The translations under genes were made by a program, and so were the position numbers. Positions 49,780 through 58,874 of a stretch of 64,000 nucleotides of DNA are shown here, piece after piece. Position 1 is the first letter of the stretch. Each line of letters begins with the position of its first letter. The DNA comes from an uncultured Oscillospiraceae bacterium (GTDB lineage: Bacteria; Bacillota; Clostridia; Oscillospirales; Oscillospiraceae): NCBI GenBank assembly GCA_934590355.1, contig CAKTOX010000008.1, forward strand, positions 1-64,000, read 5' to 3'. The notes under the pieces are model-generated. The model saw only the letters and a program-made list of their open reading frames with translations. It was not told where the DNA came from and made no database searches.

Positions 49780-52700
49780 ATGAATGTACGAAAACGTGGA
49801 CTTGCTCTCGTGATGTGCATTTGCATGCTGCTGACACTGATGCCGATGTCCGTGCTTGCCGACGAAGCGCCGGCGCCCGACGTCGTCTACGGTGAGTATA
49901 ATGCAAATGGCGAATGGGAGCAGTCCGACAATGGCGGCTCGCTAACGTATGATACCGATGGCGGGAATACTCTTAAGCTGAGCAAGACCGCCGAAAAAGC
50001 CGATGGGGACAATACCTATAAGATAACTCTTAAGGTGGAGTCCTCTCAGTCTACCACGACGACGCCTCCCGGCGCGGCGGCGACCGTTCTGGTTATCGAC
50101 GTTTCCGGCTCTATGGGCTATTGTGCCGAGTGCGGAGCCGAAAAGTCTCACTTAAATAATTGTAAGTACTATAAAAACAAAGACAATTCCGTAAAATCCG
50201 ACCAGACCCGCCTCAAGGCAGCTCAGGATGCAGCAATCAGCTTTCTTGACAGCTACAAGGGCGATACGAGCGGCACAGGGCGCTATGTTTCTCTTGTGAA
50301 GTTTGAGTCAAAAAGCAGCGTTGTAAAAGAGTGGGTCGATGTATCCACAGCGGCGGGATATGATCAGATCAAGACTGCTGTAAACGGACTTAAAGCTGAC
50401 GGCGGCACCAATTTGGATGCGGCTCTGAGCACGGCAAATAGTCAGTTCACGTCTGCTGCCGTGAGTGCCGTTGCCTCAAAGAACGTGGTCGCTCTGACTG
50501 ATGGCATTCCTACATTCTATGGTGGGGGAACAAGTCGGCACGGCAATTACGGCTGCCCTGACACCAATGCAGCTACCGCTGCCTCTGCAAGCACACTCAG
50601 AAATACCGCAAGCGTTTACACCGTGTGCTTCGGCGCGGCGAACCAAAAGTGCTGGACTAAGGACTCAGTACACGGCTATTTTGGCCTTATTCCAGATGAG
50701 TGGCACGCAGAAGATGGTCCGTTGGTAGGCGATTTCCTCAGAAATTCCATCGCAACTCCCGCCACCGCGGACAAGATCTATGCCTACAATGCAAACAACA
50801 CGGCAGAGCTCATGAGCGCATTTGCAGCCATCACGACTTCCATAACGACCGGTATTGCCGCCGGTGTCGTGAACGACCCCATGGGTGCGAACATAAGCGT
50901 AACTCATCAGAAGCCGGATAACTTCATTGAAGGCGAAAACGGCTACACCTGGACGCTCTCCGGCGCGCCCGGAGTGCCTCAGGGCGATAAGGTCGTTTAC
51001 ACTTATGAGCTTTCCTACTATGTGAAGCTCGATACGACGGGTGTGGGATTTGACGAAAATAAATACTATCCCACCAACGGTGTAACCACCTTTACGAGCG
51101 GCGGGCGTGAGTATTATTTCCCCGTTCCCGGCGTTAAGGGCACTATCCCCAGCTTTAACGTAAGCTATGCATACACCGGAACAGTTCCCGCGGGCGCTCC
51201 CGCAGCTCCCGCCGCAGCAACAGCAAAACAGAACTCCACCGTGACTGTCGCTGCTGCACCAACGCTTGACGGCTATGTATTCAGCGGCTGGGCGACCACC
51301 GACGCCGCGGTCAATAACGGCACATTCACCATGCCCGGCAAGGACGTTGAGTTCACAGGCTCATGGCAGCCGCGCGGCGACCTGAGCTACACGGTCAATT
51401 ACTACCGGAACGGAACAACAACGCCTGTTGCTCCTTCCAAGACCGTAAATAATGTCACATTCGGCACTAACATTACCGCCGAGGCACCCATCGCGGTAGA
51501 AGGCTATACCGCAGTTCCCGATCAGACCTGCAACCTTAAGGTCGGCACCGATTTGAGTACGAATGTGATCAACTTCTACTACTATGAGAATGTTCACCTG
51601 GTTGCAAACAGCGATACCGTCCCCTATGACGGTGAGGAGCACAGCGTTTCCGGCTTTACCGGAGCGCCCGCGGATGCCAACTTCAGCAACATAAGCGTCG
51701 GCGCTAAGGGCACGGAGGTCGGCGAATATAATGCAGCCTTCACCAAGAGCACCACGGGTACGGTTGACACGACCAAAAAGTACATAGTCGCTTCCGCAGC
51801 TGACGGCAAGCTTATAATCACTCCGATAGACGCAGTTGTCGTTACGATTACGGGTAAAACCGACACCAAGCCGTATAACGGCGAGAAGCAGTCCGTTGCA
51901 GGCTATGAGTTTGAGTCCAACAATCCGCTCTACACCAAAAATTGCTTCAGCTTTGACGGCAGCGCGGTTGCCGAGGGAACCGACGCAGATACATATATGA
52001 TGGGTCTCAAGGCAGAGCAGTTTAAGAACACGAGCAAGAACTTCACAAGCGTTGAGTTCATAGTCACCGACGGCAAGCTCGAGATAAGCAAGCGCAGCGT
52101 CATCATGACCAGCGCAAGCGACGAGAAGTTCTTTGACGGCGAACCGCTTACGAATGATACTGTTACCGTAACCGGAGACGGCTTCGTTGAAGGCGAGGGT
52201 GCAAGCTACGATGTGACCGGCACTCAGACCAAGACCGGCGAGAGCGACAACACCTTCACCTACAAGCTCAACGAGAACACCAAGGCCGATAACTACAAGA
52301 TCGAGATCGCCTTTGGTAAGCTTGTCGTAAAACAGCTTCTTGAGAAGGAAGATCACTTCAACTACGTTATCGGTTATCCCGACAAGACCATTCGCCCTGA
52401 GGGTCAGATCACCCGTGCAGAGGTCGCAACGATCTTCTTCAGACTTCTCACCGACGATGCACGACAGGAATTTGACAGCGTCGATAACAAGTTCAGCGAT
52501 GTTAACGCCGGCGTGTGGTACAACAGAGCAATATCCACCCTCGCGAAGGCCGGGATACTTACCGGCTACACGGACGGAACGTTTAGGCCCGATGCACCTA
52601 TCACCCGCGCCGAGATGGCAACTATAATCGCAAGATTTGATAAGCTCACCGAAACCGGCAAGACCTTCAAGGATATTGAAGGCCACTGGGCACAGGAGTA

Positions 52701-53016
52701 CATTGAGCTTGCAGCGACCAATGGTTGGATCAATGGTGACGGCGACGGAAACTTCAGACCCGACGATGCGATCAAGCGCGATGAGACCTTTGCTATGATA
52801 AATCGCGTGCTCGAGCGTCAGGTAGATACCGTTAAGGATCTGCTCCCGCAGTCCGAGATGAACATGTGGGTAGACAACATGGACGAGGGTGCATGGTACT
52901 ACAAGGATGTTCAGGAAGCGACCAACTACCACAAGTGCAATCGCATAGATTACAGCGAGTACGAAATCTGGACGGAGAAGCTTCCCGACATAGATTGGGC
53001 AACTTACCAGATCTGA
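49780..53016 (+). CDS. Large SLH-anchored surface protein with VWA and YDG-type repeats
   Basis: 1078 aa. Signal peptide (1-27, MSVLA/DE); a von Willebrand A domain (about 100-370) with MIDAS DVSGSMG and a Cys-rich insert (CAECG...C); a linker domain; an InlB-like B repeat (about 490-530, DGYVFSGWATT); a MucBP-like strand (about 535-600, YTVNYYRNG); three MBG/YDG-type repeats beginning near 605, 685 and 775 (TVPYDGEEHSV, TKPYNGEKQSV, EKFFDGEPLT); and three C-terminal SLH repeats (857 on). No LPXTG. Likely an adhesin bound to wall polymer. GGAGG is 7 bases before the ATG. Single-gene unit. Confidence 0.88.
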   Translation: MNVRKRGLALVMCICMLLTLMPMSVLADEAPAPDVVYGEYNANGEWEQSDNGGSLTYDTDGGNTLKLSKTAEKADGDNTYKITLKVESSQSTTTTPPGAAATVLVIDVSGSMGYCAECGAEKSHLNNCKYYKNKDNSVKSDQTRLKAAQDAAISFLDSYKGDTSGTGRYVSLVKFESKSSVVKEWVDVSTAAGYDQIKTAVNGLKADGGTNLDAALSTANSQFTSAAVSAVASKNVVALTDGIPTFYGGGTSRHGNYGCPDTNAATAASASTLRNTASVYTVCFGAANQKCWTKDSVHGYFGLIPDEWHAEDGPLVGDFLRNSIATPATADKIYAYNANNTAELMSAFAAITTSITTGIAAGVVNDPMGANISVTHQKPDNFIEGENGYTWTLSGAPGVPQGDKVVYTYELSYYVKLDTTGVGFDENKYYPTNGVTTFTSGGREYYFPVPGVKGTIPSFNVSYAYTGTVPAGAPAAPAAATAKQNSTVTVAAAPTLDGYVFSGWATTDAAVNNGTFTMPGKDVEFTGSWQPRGDLSYTVNYYRNGTTTPVAPSKTVNNVTFGTNITAEAPIAVEGYTAVPDQTCNLKVGTDLSTNVINFYYYENVHLVANSDTVPYDGEEHSVSGFTGAPADANFSNISVGAKGTEVGEYNAAFTKSTTGTVDTTKKYIVASAADGKLIITPIDAVVVTITGKTDTKPYNGEKQSVAGYEFESNNPLYTKNCFSFDGSAVAEGTDADTYMMGLKAEQFKNTSKNFTSVEFIVTDGKLEISKRSVIMTSASDEKFFDGEPLTNDTVTVTGDGFVEGEGASYDVTGTQTKTGESDNTFTYKLNENTKADNYKIEIAFGKLVVKQLLEKEDHFNYVIGYPDKTIRPEGQITRAEVATIFFRLLTDDARQEFDSVDNKFSDVNAGVWYNRAISTLAKAGILTGYTDGTFRPDAPITRAEMATIIARFDKLTETGKTFKDIEGHWAQEYIELAATNGWINGDGDGNFRPDDAIKRDETFAMINRVLERQVDTVKDLLPQSEMNMWVDNMDEGAWYYKDVQEATNYHKCNRIDYSEYEIWTEKLPDIDWATYQI

Positions 53017-53035
53017 TTTCAAACACCTAAAACCT

Positions 53036-53071
53036 ATCACAAGGCAGAACTATCTGCCTTGTGATTTTTTT
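53036..53071 (+). terminator. Terminator after the VWA-SLH gene
   Basis: Perfect 12 bp ATCACAAGGCAG/CTGCCTTGTGAT stem with T7. The -35 of the next promoter lies in the 3' arm. Confidence 0.9.
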
Positions 53072-53087
53072 ATTATCGTGGTATAAT
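53059..53087 (+). promoter_or_regulatory. Sigma-A promoter of uvrB
   Basis: TTGTGA (53059-53064, inside the terminator stem), 17 bp, TATAAT (53082-53087). No LexA operator of the Firmicutes type is visible. Confidence 0.65.
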
Positions 53088-53117
53088 ATAATGTAAAAAA
53101 TTGCGGAGGTGCCGGAA

Positions 53118-55091
53118 ATGGACAAGTTTAAGCTCGTATCGTCATATGCCCCTATGGGTGACCAGCCCGAGGCAATAAATGCGCTTGTATCCGGCATAGA
53201 AAACGGCATTGACGAGCAGGTGCTCCTCGGCGTGACGGGATCGGGCAAGACGTTTACGATGGCGAGCGTCATTGAGAAGATAAACCGTCCAACGCTCGTG
53301 CTTGCGCATAATAAGACCCTTGCGGCGCAGCTTTGCTCGGAATTCCGAGAGTTTTTTCCGGAAAACGCCGTTGAGTATTTCGTGTCGTACTATGACTATT
53401 ACCAGCCCGAGGCGTATATTCCGCACACAGATACTTTTATCGAAAAGGACAGCTCCATAAACGACGAGATAGAGCGCCTGCGCCACAGTGCGACCTCAAG
53501 CCTCTTTGAGCGGCGCGACGTAATAGTGGTCGCGTCCGTGTCGTGCATATATGGCCTGGGCGACCCCATCGACTATAAGAGCATGGTCATATCGCTCCGC
53601 CCGGGTCAGATGCGAGACTTGGACGAGCTGCTTCATAAGCTCATCGAGATCCGCTATGAGCGCAACGACATTGCCTTTGAACGAAATATGTTTCGAGTCA
53701 GGGGCGACACGATAGAAATTTTTCCCGCCTATTCAAATGACAAGGCGATAAGAGTAGAGTTTTTCGGCGATGAGGTAGACAGAATAAGCGAGGTGAACGT
53801 CGTGACGGGAGCGACGCTGCGCTATCTTAACCATGCTGCCATATATCCTGCCAGCCATTATGTCGTCGGCAAGGAGAAAATGGCGCGCGCTATTGGTGAC
53901 ATACGCAGCGAATGTGCAGAGCGCGTTAAGTATTTCGAGGATAACGGCAAGCTGCTTGAAGCACAGCGCATTGCGCAGAGAACGAATTACGATATTGAGA
54001 TGATGCAGGAGCTCGGCTACTGCTCGGGCATAGAAAACTACTCTCGCGTTATATCAAACCGTCCGGCGGGCTCTGCGCCAATGACCCTGCTTGATTATTT
54101 TCCGAAGGACTTCCTGCTGTTTGTTGACGAGAGCCATGTGACGCTCCCGCAGGTCAGAGCGATGTACCGCGGCGACCGTGCGCGCAAGGAAGCTCTTGTC
54201 GAGTACGGCTTTCGGCTTCCCTCGGCGTATGATAATCGCCCGCTTAAATTCGAAGAGTTTAAGGAGCGCATAAATCAGGCGGTCTATGTTTCGGCAACGC
54301 CCGGAGACTATGAGCGCTCTCGTGCTGGACAGATAGCGGAGCAGATAATCCGACCGACGGGACTGCTTGATCCCGAAATATCCGTCCGCCCGATCGAGGG
54401 GCAGATCGACGATCTTATAAGCGAGATAAATATTCGCATAGAAAAAGGGCAGAGGACACTGGTCACGACGCTCACAAAGAAAATGGCGGAGGATTTGACG
54501 GAATACCTCAGCGCCGCCGGAATAAAGTGCCGCTATATGCACCATGATATCGGCGCAATTGAGCGTATGGAGATAATACGAAGTCTGCGCTTGGGCGATT
54601 TCGACGTGCTTGTCGGCATAAACCTGCTGCGTGAGGGACTTGACTTGCCGGAGGTGAGCCTTGTTGCGATACTCGATGCGGACAAGGAGGGCTTCCTTCG
54701 CAGCGAAACGAGCCTTATCCAAACGATAGGCCGAGCCGCCAGAAACTCAGACGGCACGGTCATCATGTATGCCGATACGGTAACGCGCTCAATGCGCCTT
54801 GCCATTGACGAAACGGAGCGCCGCCGCGCAAAGCAGTCGGCGTATAACGCAGAGCACGGCATCGTCCCCAAGACCATAGTCAAGAGCGTGCGCGAGCTCA
54901 TAGAAATATCAAGCGAGAGCGAAAAGGTGCTAAAACGTGCCGACGGCGTGAAGCTCACGCGCTCGGAGCGTATGCAGCTTATCGACAAGCTCGAAAAGGA
55001 AATGAAGGCTGCTGCAAAGATGCTTGAATTTGAGCTTGCCGCACAGCTTCGTGATGAGATAGTCCGCCTGAGAGGTGAGGAGAAGAAATGA
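53118..55091 (+). CDS. uvrB: Excinuclease ABC subunit B
   Basis: Damage-verification helicase of nucleotide excision repair. The 657 aa protein has Walker A LLGVTGSGKT near residue 40, the YYDYYQPEAYIPHTDTFIEKD beta-hairpin (in two parts), DESHVTLPQ, the helicase motif VSATPGDYE, and motif VI QTIGRAARN. A C-terminal UVR domain (LEKEMKAAAKMLEFELAAQLRD) binds UvrC. Start ATG 53118 after GGAGG; the upstream GTG overlaps that site. It overlaps polA by ATGA. uvrA and uvrC are not in the window. Confidence 0.96.
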   Translation: MDKFKLVSSYAPMGDQPEAINALVSGIENGIDEQVLLGVTGSGKTFTMASVIEKINRPTLVLAHNKTLAAQLCSEFREFFPENAVEYFVSYYDYYQPEAYIPHTDTFIEKDSSINDEIERLRHSATSSLFERRDVIVVASVSCIYGLGDPIDYKSMVISLRPGQMRDLDELLHKLIEIRYERNDIAFERNMFRVRGDTIEIFPAYSNDKAIRVEFFGDEVDRISEVNVVTGATLRYLNHAAIYPASHYVVGKEKMARAIGDIRSECAERVKYFEDNGKLLEAQRIAQRTNYDIEMMQELGYCSGIENYSRVISNRPAGSAPMTLLDYFPKDFLLFVDESHVTLPQVRAMYRGDRARKEALVEYGFRLPSAYDNRPLKFEEFKERINQAVYVSATPGDYERSRAGQIAEQIIRPTGLLDPEISVRPIEGQIDDLISEINIRIEKGQRTLVTTLTKKMAEDLTEYLSAAGIKCRYMHHDIGAIERMEIIRSLRLGDFDVLVGINLLREGLDLPEVSLVAILDADKEGFLRSETSLIQTIGRAARNSDGTVIMYADTVTRSMRLAIDETERRRAKQSAYNAEHGIVPKTIVKSVRELIEISSESEKVLKRADGVKLTRSERMQLIDKLEKEMKAAAKMLEFELAAQLRDEIVRLRGEEKK

Positions 55092-57637
55092 AATTACTGA
55101 TACTTGATGGCAACAGCATAGTAAACCGCGCCTTTTACGGCGTTCGACAGCTCAATGCCCCCGACGGCACGCCCACAAACGGCGTGTACGGTTTCCTTGC
55201 CATACTAAAAAAACTGCTCGACGAGGAAAGACCCGACAGTGTGTGCGTTGCCTTTGACCTTAAAGCCCCGACCTTCAGACACCTGCGCTATGAAGGCTAT
55301 AAGGCACAGCGCAAGCCCATGCCGGAGGAGCTTGCTGTGCAGATGCCGATGCTCAAGCGCGTGCTCGACGCGATGGGTATAATGCGTCTTGAGCTTGAGG
55401 GCTATGAGGCGGACGACCTGCTCGGTACGGTGGCAAAAAAATGTGAGAGCGCAGCTTGGGACTGCCGCATCGTAACGGGCGATAAGGACAGCTTCCAGCT
55501 CATTACGGAGCGCACTCACATATGCCACGTTAAAAGCCGCATGGGTCAGACGAGCACGACCGAGTATACTCCCGAGGTGTTTTCGCAGGAGTACGGCTTT
55601 GCACCGAAGCACATAGTTGACCTGAAGGCGCTCATGGGCGATGCGTCGGATAATATCCCCGGCGTGCCCGGAGTCGGCGAAAAAACGGCAATGACCCTCA
55701 TTCAGAAATACACCGATCTTGACAGCATTTACCGTGAGCTCGATACGCTTGACATTAAAGAGGGCGTTCGCAAAAAGCTGCGCGAGGGCGAGGAGAGTGC
55801 ACGCCTTTCCTTTGAGCTTGCGACGATCTGCACGTCCGCGCCCATTGAGTTTAAGCCCGAGGATGCTGTTTGGCACGAGGATTACCGCCCGGAGCTGCAC
55901 GGCGTTTTCAAGCAGCTCGGCTTTAACAAATTCATCGAGAAGTGGAACATTCCCGAAACTGCGGACGATGCTGCGCAAAGTGCCGCACAGCATATGCCCG
56001 TTATCGAAAATGCATCGTTTAGCGAGCTTGAGGCGGCGATAGCCGATGCCGAGTGCATCGCGGTCACGACTTCCGATGATTTTGACAGCGTTGAGTTTTG
56101 TGACGGCAAGGCGGTGTATCCGGTTCATTGGAGCAGCCTCGGCGATGATTATAACGCGCTATTAAGGCTCGTTTTCTCGGATAAAACCAAGAAAATATCA
56201 CACGGCGTCAAAAATCTCATGACAAAGCTCATAGCCGAGTCGCTGCCGCTTGACGGCTTTGTGTACGACACGGAGATAGCCTGCTATCTTCTTGACGCCA
56301 CGGCGAATGATTACAGTCTCGGCAGAGTGACGATGCGCTACTGTGCCTCGGAGCTTGACGGATCGCAGGCAATATGGCGGCTTCGTGAAGCGACGGCTCC
56401 CAAGCTCAATGAGCTTAATATGACAAAGCTCTTTTACGATGTCGAGATGCCGCTGTGCCGTGTGCTTGCCGATATGCAGCACGAGGGCTTTCTCATTGAC
56501 CGAGCGGCTCTGGTGAGCTTCGGCGAGAGCCTCACCGGCACGATTGAGGAGCTGCGGCAGCGGATATGCTCCCTTGCAGGAGGAGAGTTTAACATCAATT
56601 CTCCCAAGCAGCTCGGCGAGGTGCTTTTTGACAGGCTCATGCTGCCTGCGGGGAAAAAGACCAAAACCGGCTGGAGCACTAATGCGGACGTTCTCGAAAA
56701 GCTGCGCGGTAAGCACCCTATAATCGAAATGATACTTGATTACAGGATGCTTACAAAGCTGAAATCCACCTACGCCGACGGCCTTTTGAAGCTTATAGAC
56801 CCCGACGGACGGATAAGAACGAATTTTCAAATGACCGTTACCGCGACGGGACGCCTTTCGAGCACCGACCCCAATCTTCAGAATATCCCGATCCGCAAGG
56901 AGCTCGGCAGCCATATCCGCGAGATGTTCATCGCATCTAAGGGACACGTGCTTGTCGATGCCGACTACAGCCAGATCGAGCTCAGGCTTCTTGCGCATAT
57001 TTCGGGCGACGGGCATATGCGTCAGGCGTTCCTGTCAGGCGAGGATATCCACACGGTCACGGCGTCGCAGGTTTTTAATACTCCGCTTGACGAAGTGACT
57101 CCGCTCCAGCGCAGCCGCGCAAAAGCGGTCAATTTCGGCATCGTCTACGGCATATCATCGTGGTCTCTCGCACAGGATATAGGCGTTTTTCCGAACGAAG
57201 CGAAGGCGTATATGGATGCGTATCTTGAGAAGTACGACGGCGTGCGCGAGTATATGAAAAGGATAGTCGAGCAGGCGAAAAAGGACGGCTATGTTACGAC
57301 AATATACAATCGCCGCCGCGAGCTGCCGGAGCTTAAATCGTCTAACTTCAACACCCGCTCCTTCGGAGAGCGTGTCGCGCTCAATATGCCCATTCAAGGC
57401 ACGGCGGCGGATATTATAAAAATCGCCATGGTGAACGTGTATAACAGACTCAAATCGGAGGGACTTAAATCAAAGCTCATTTTGCAGGTGCATGACGAGC
57501 TTATATGCGAGTGCCCGGTGGACGAGGCGGAAAAGGTTGCGCAGATACTGCGCGAGGAGATGAGCGGAGCGGCGAAGCTGAGCGTACCGCTCACGGTAGA
57601 CGCGAAAACGGGCCATAGCTGGGCGGAGGCGCACTGA
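55088..57637 (+). CDS. polA: DNA polymerase I
   Basis: 849 aa, full length for this class. N-terminal 5' nuclease (LLILDGNSIVNRAFYG, EADDLLGT, TGDKDSFQL, MGDASDNIPGV), a central 3'-5' exonuclease-like domain in which the usual DxE of motif I is missing (VTTSDDFDSVEF), and the polymerase domain with DYSQIELRLLAHISGD, RSRAKAVNFGIVYG, and LQVHDELICE. So repair synthesis and primer removal are expected but proofreading is probably lost, as in many Firmicutes. Coupled to uvrB, consistent with filling excision gaps. The stop overlaps the next start by one base (TGATG). Confidence 0.96.
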   Translation: MKLLILDGNSIVNRAFYGVRQLNAPDGTPTNGVYGFLAILKKLLDEERPDSVCVAFDLKAPTFRHLRYEGYKAQRKPMPEELAVQMPMLKRVLDAMGIMRLELEGYEADDLLGTVAKKCESAAWDCRIVTGDKDSFQLITERTHICHVKSRMGQTSTTEYTPEVFSQEYGFAPKHIVDLKALMGDASDNIPGVPGVGEKTAMTLIQKYTDLDSIYRELDTLDIKEGVRKKLREGEESARLSFELATICTSAPIEFKPEDAVWHEDYRPELHGVFKQLGFNKFIEKWNIPETADDAAQSAAQHMPVIENASFSELEAAIADAECIAVTTSDDFDSVEFCDGKAVYPVHWSSLGDDYNALLRLVFSDKTKKISHGVKNLMTKLIAESLPLDGFVYDTEIACYLLDATANDYSLGRVTMRYCASELDGSQAIWRLREATAPKLNELNMTKLFYDVEMPLCRVLADMQHEGFLIDRAALVSFGESLTGTIEELRQRICSLAGGEFNINSPKQLGEVLFDRLMLPAGKKTKTGWSTNADVLEKLRGKHPIIEMILDYRMLTKLKSTYADGLLKLIDPDGRIRTNFQMTVTATGRLSSTDPNLQNIPIRKELGSHIREMFIASKGHVLVDADYSQIELRLLAHISGDGHMRQAFLSGEDIHTVTASQVFNTPLDEVTPLQRSRAKAVNFGIVYGISSWSLAQDIGVFPNEAKAYMDAYLEKYDGVREYMKRIVEQAKKDGYVTTIYNRRRELPELKSSNFNTRSFGERVALNMPIQGTAADIIKIAMVNVYNRLKSEGLKSKLILQVHDELICECPVDEAEKVAQILREEMSGAAKLSVPLTVDAKTGHSWAEAH

Positions 57638-58419
57638 TGCTGACATATGAACAGGCAGGGGATGTTCTCGACGAGCTTACCGACGAGCTCCCCGAGGAAA
57701 TATTCAAAAACTTAAACGGCGGGATCAGCTTCATCGAAGATTCGCAGTGCGACGAGGACGGCCGCTTCACGCTGGGAATGTATTTTGCCGACGGCATGGG
57801 CAGGCATATTGAGCTTTATTACGGCTCATTTGTCGAGCTCTACGGTGAGATGGACGATGAAAAGTTCAGACAGCGGCTCAAAAGCACGCTCCATCATGAG
57901 CTCACGCACCACATTGAAAATCAGGCAGGCGACCGCAGTCTCGAAAGATGGGACGAGCGTCAGTCCGAGCTGTGCGGCTTTAACGGCATTGATGTCAAGA
58001 GCATTCTTTTCGTGTGCGATGACAACAGCCTTTCACTTGCCGCGGAGGCGGTCTTTAACTCGTCAAAGGGCGATTACTGCCCCGAGGTCAGCGCGTATTC
58101 CGCCGGCATAGTCCAAAAGGACGATATAAATCCGAGGGTGCGCAAATGCTGCGAAAGTCTTGATATCCAGCTGCCGCAGCGCGGTCCTCAGATCGTGACG
58201 AGGCAGCTGCTCGAGGGCTGCTCCGTGGCGCTGTGTATGACGGCTCTCCAGGCGCAGAAGCTCTCGGACGACTATCAGGATCTCGACGAGCGTATAATGT
58301 GCCTTGCCGAGGATGACATATGCCCGCCCATGTTCCCGACGGGGTGGAAAAAATGCATTCTGCGCGTCGAGGACGAGGTGCTGGCGGTCATTGACGAGCT
58401 TCGTGAGGAGCTGATGTGA
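57637..58419 (+). CDS. Fusion of a zincin-like metallopeptidase and a degenerate LMW protein-tyrosine-phosphatase domain
   Basis: 260 aa. Residues 1-115 match the small metallopeptidase family with the zinc motif HELTH (87-91). Residues 120-260 resemble low-molecular-weight phosphatases: FVCDDN at the P-loop (C127), SAGIVQ, NPRVRKCCESL, and a late DLDERI stretch. The Arg of the C-x5-R loop is absent (Ser133 occupies it), so the phosphatase is likely inactive or alters ligand binding. It overlaps polA by one base and precedes rimI with a 1-base overlap. In related genomes the two domains are usually separate genes (from memory, not checked). Confidence 0.8.
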   Translation: MLTYEQAGDVLDELTDELPEEIFKNLNGGISFIEDSQCDEDGRFTLGMYFADGMGRHIELYYGSFVELYGEMDDEKFRQRLKSTLHHELTHHIENQAGDRSLERWDERQSELCGFNGIDVKSILFVCDDNSLSLAAEAVFNSSKGDYCPEVSAYSAGIVQKDDINPRVRKCCESLDIQLPQRGPQIVTRQLLEGCSVALCMTALQAQKLSDDYQDLDERIMCLAEDDICPPMFPTGWKKCILRVEDEVLAVIDELREELM

Positions 58420-58874
58420 TGATTGAGATAGTAGACACCCGCATTGAGCATATTGACGATATTTCGGAGCTTGAAAAGCTGTGCTTTTCAATGCCGTGGA
58501 CGCGTGAGCAGCTTGAAGCGCAGATGACAAACCATATGCATGTTTTCCTTGCCGCGCAGGACGGTGACGGTAGGGCAGTGGGCTATGTAGGGCTTATGCA
58601 CGTCCTTGACGAGGGATATATATCCAACGTAGCCGTATCTCCCGCGCATCGCCGCGAGGGCATAGGCGATATGCTGCTTGATGCGCTTCGTGAGCGGGCC
58701 GAGGAAAAAAAGCTCGCTTTTTTGACGCTTGAGGTGCGCCAAAGCAACGAGCCCGCAAAGAGCTTATATAAAAAACACGGCTACGTCGAGGTCGGACTCC
58801 GAAGAAACTATTATGCCAAGCCGACCGAGGACGCCGTTTTGATGACTTTGTTTCTAAGTGAGGAAGAGAAATGA
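58419..58874 (+). CDS. rimI: Ribosomal-protein-S18-alanine N-acetyltransferase
   Basis: GNAT acetyltransferase of 151 aa with the acetyl-CoA loop VSPAHRREGIGDMLL, EVRQSNEPAKSLYKKHGY (in two parts) and the LRRNYYAKPTEDA C-terminus typical of RimI. Start: ATG 58419, eight bases after GAGGAG; GTG 58416 is possible. It sits just before tsaD, the common Firmicutes order tsaB-rimI-tsaD, although tsaB and tsaE are not seen next to it here. It overlaps tsaD by ATGA. Confidence 0.92.
   Translation: MIEIVDTRIEHIDDISELEKLCFSMPWTREQLEAQMTNHMHVFLAAQDGDGRAVGYVGLMHVLDEGYISNVAVSPAHRREGIGDMLLDALRERAEEKKLAFLTLEVRQSNEPAKSLYKKHGYVEVGLRRNYYAKPTEDAVLMTLFLSEEEK

Noticed and set aside
51361..53040. 559-codon minus-strand open frame
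   Set aside because: Antisense shadow of the VWA-SLH gene, without ribosome site or recognisable domain.
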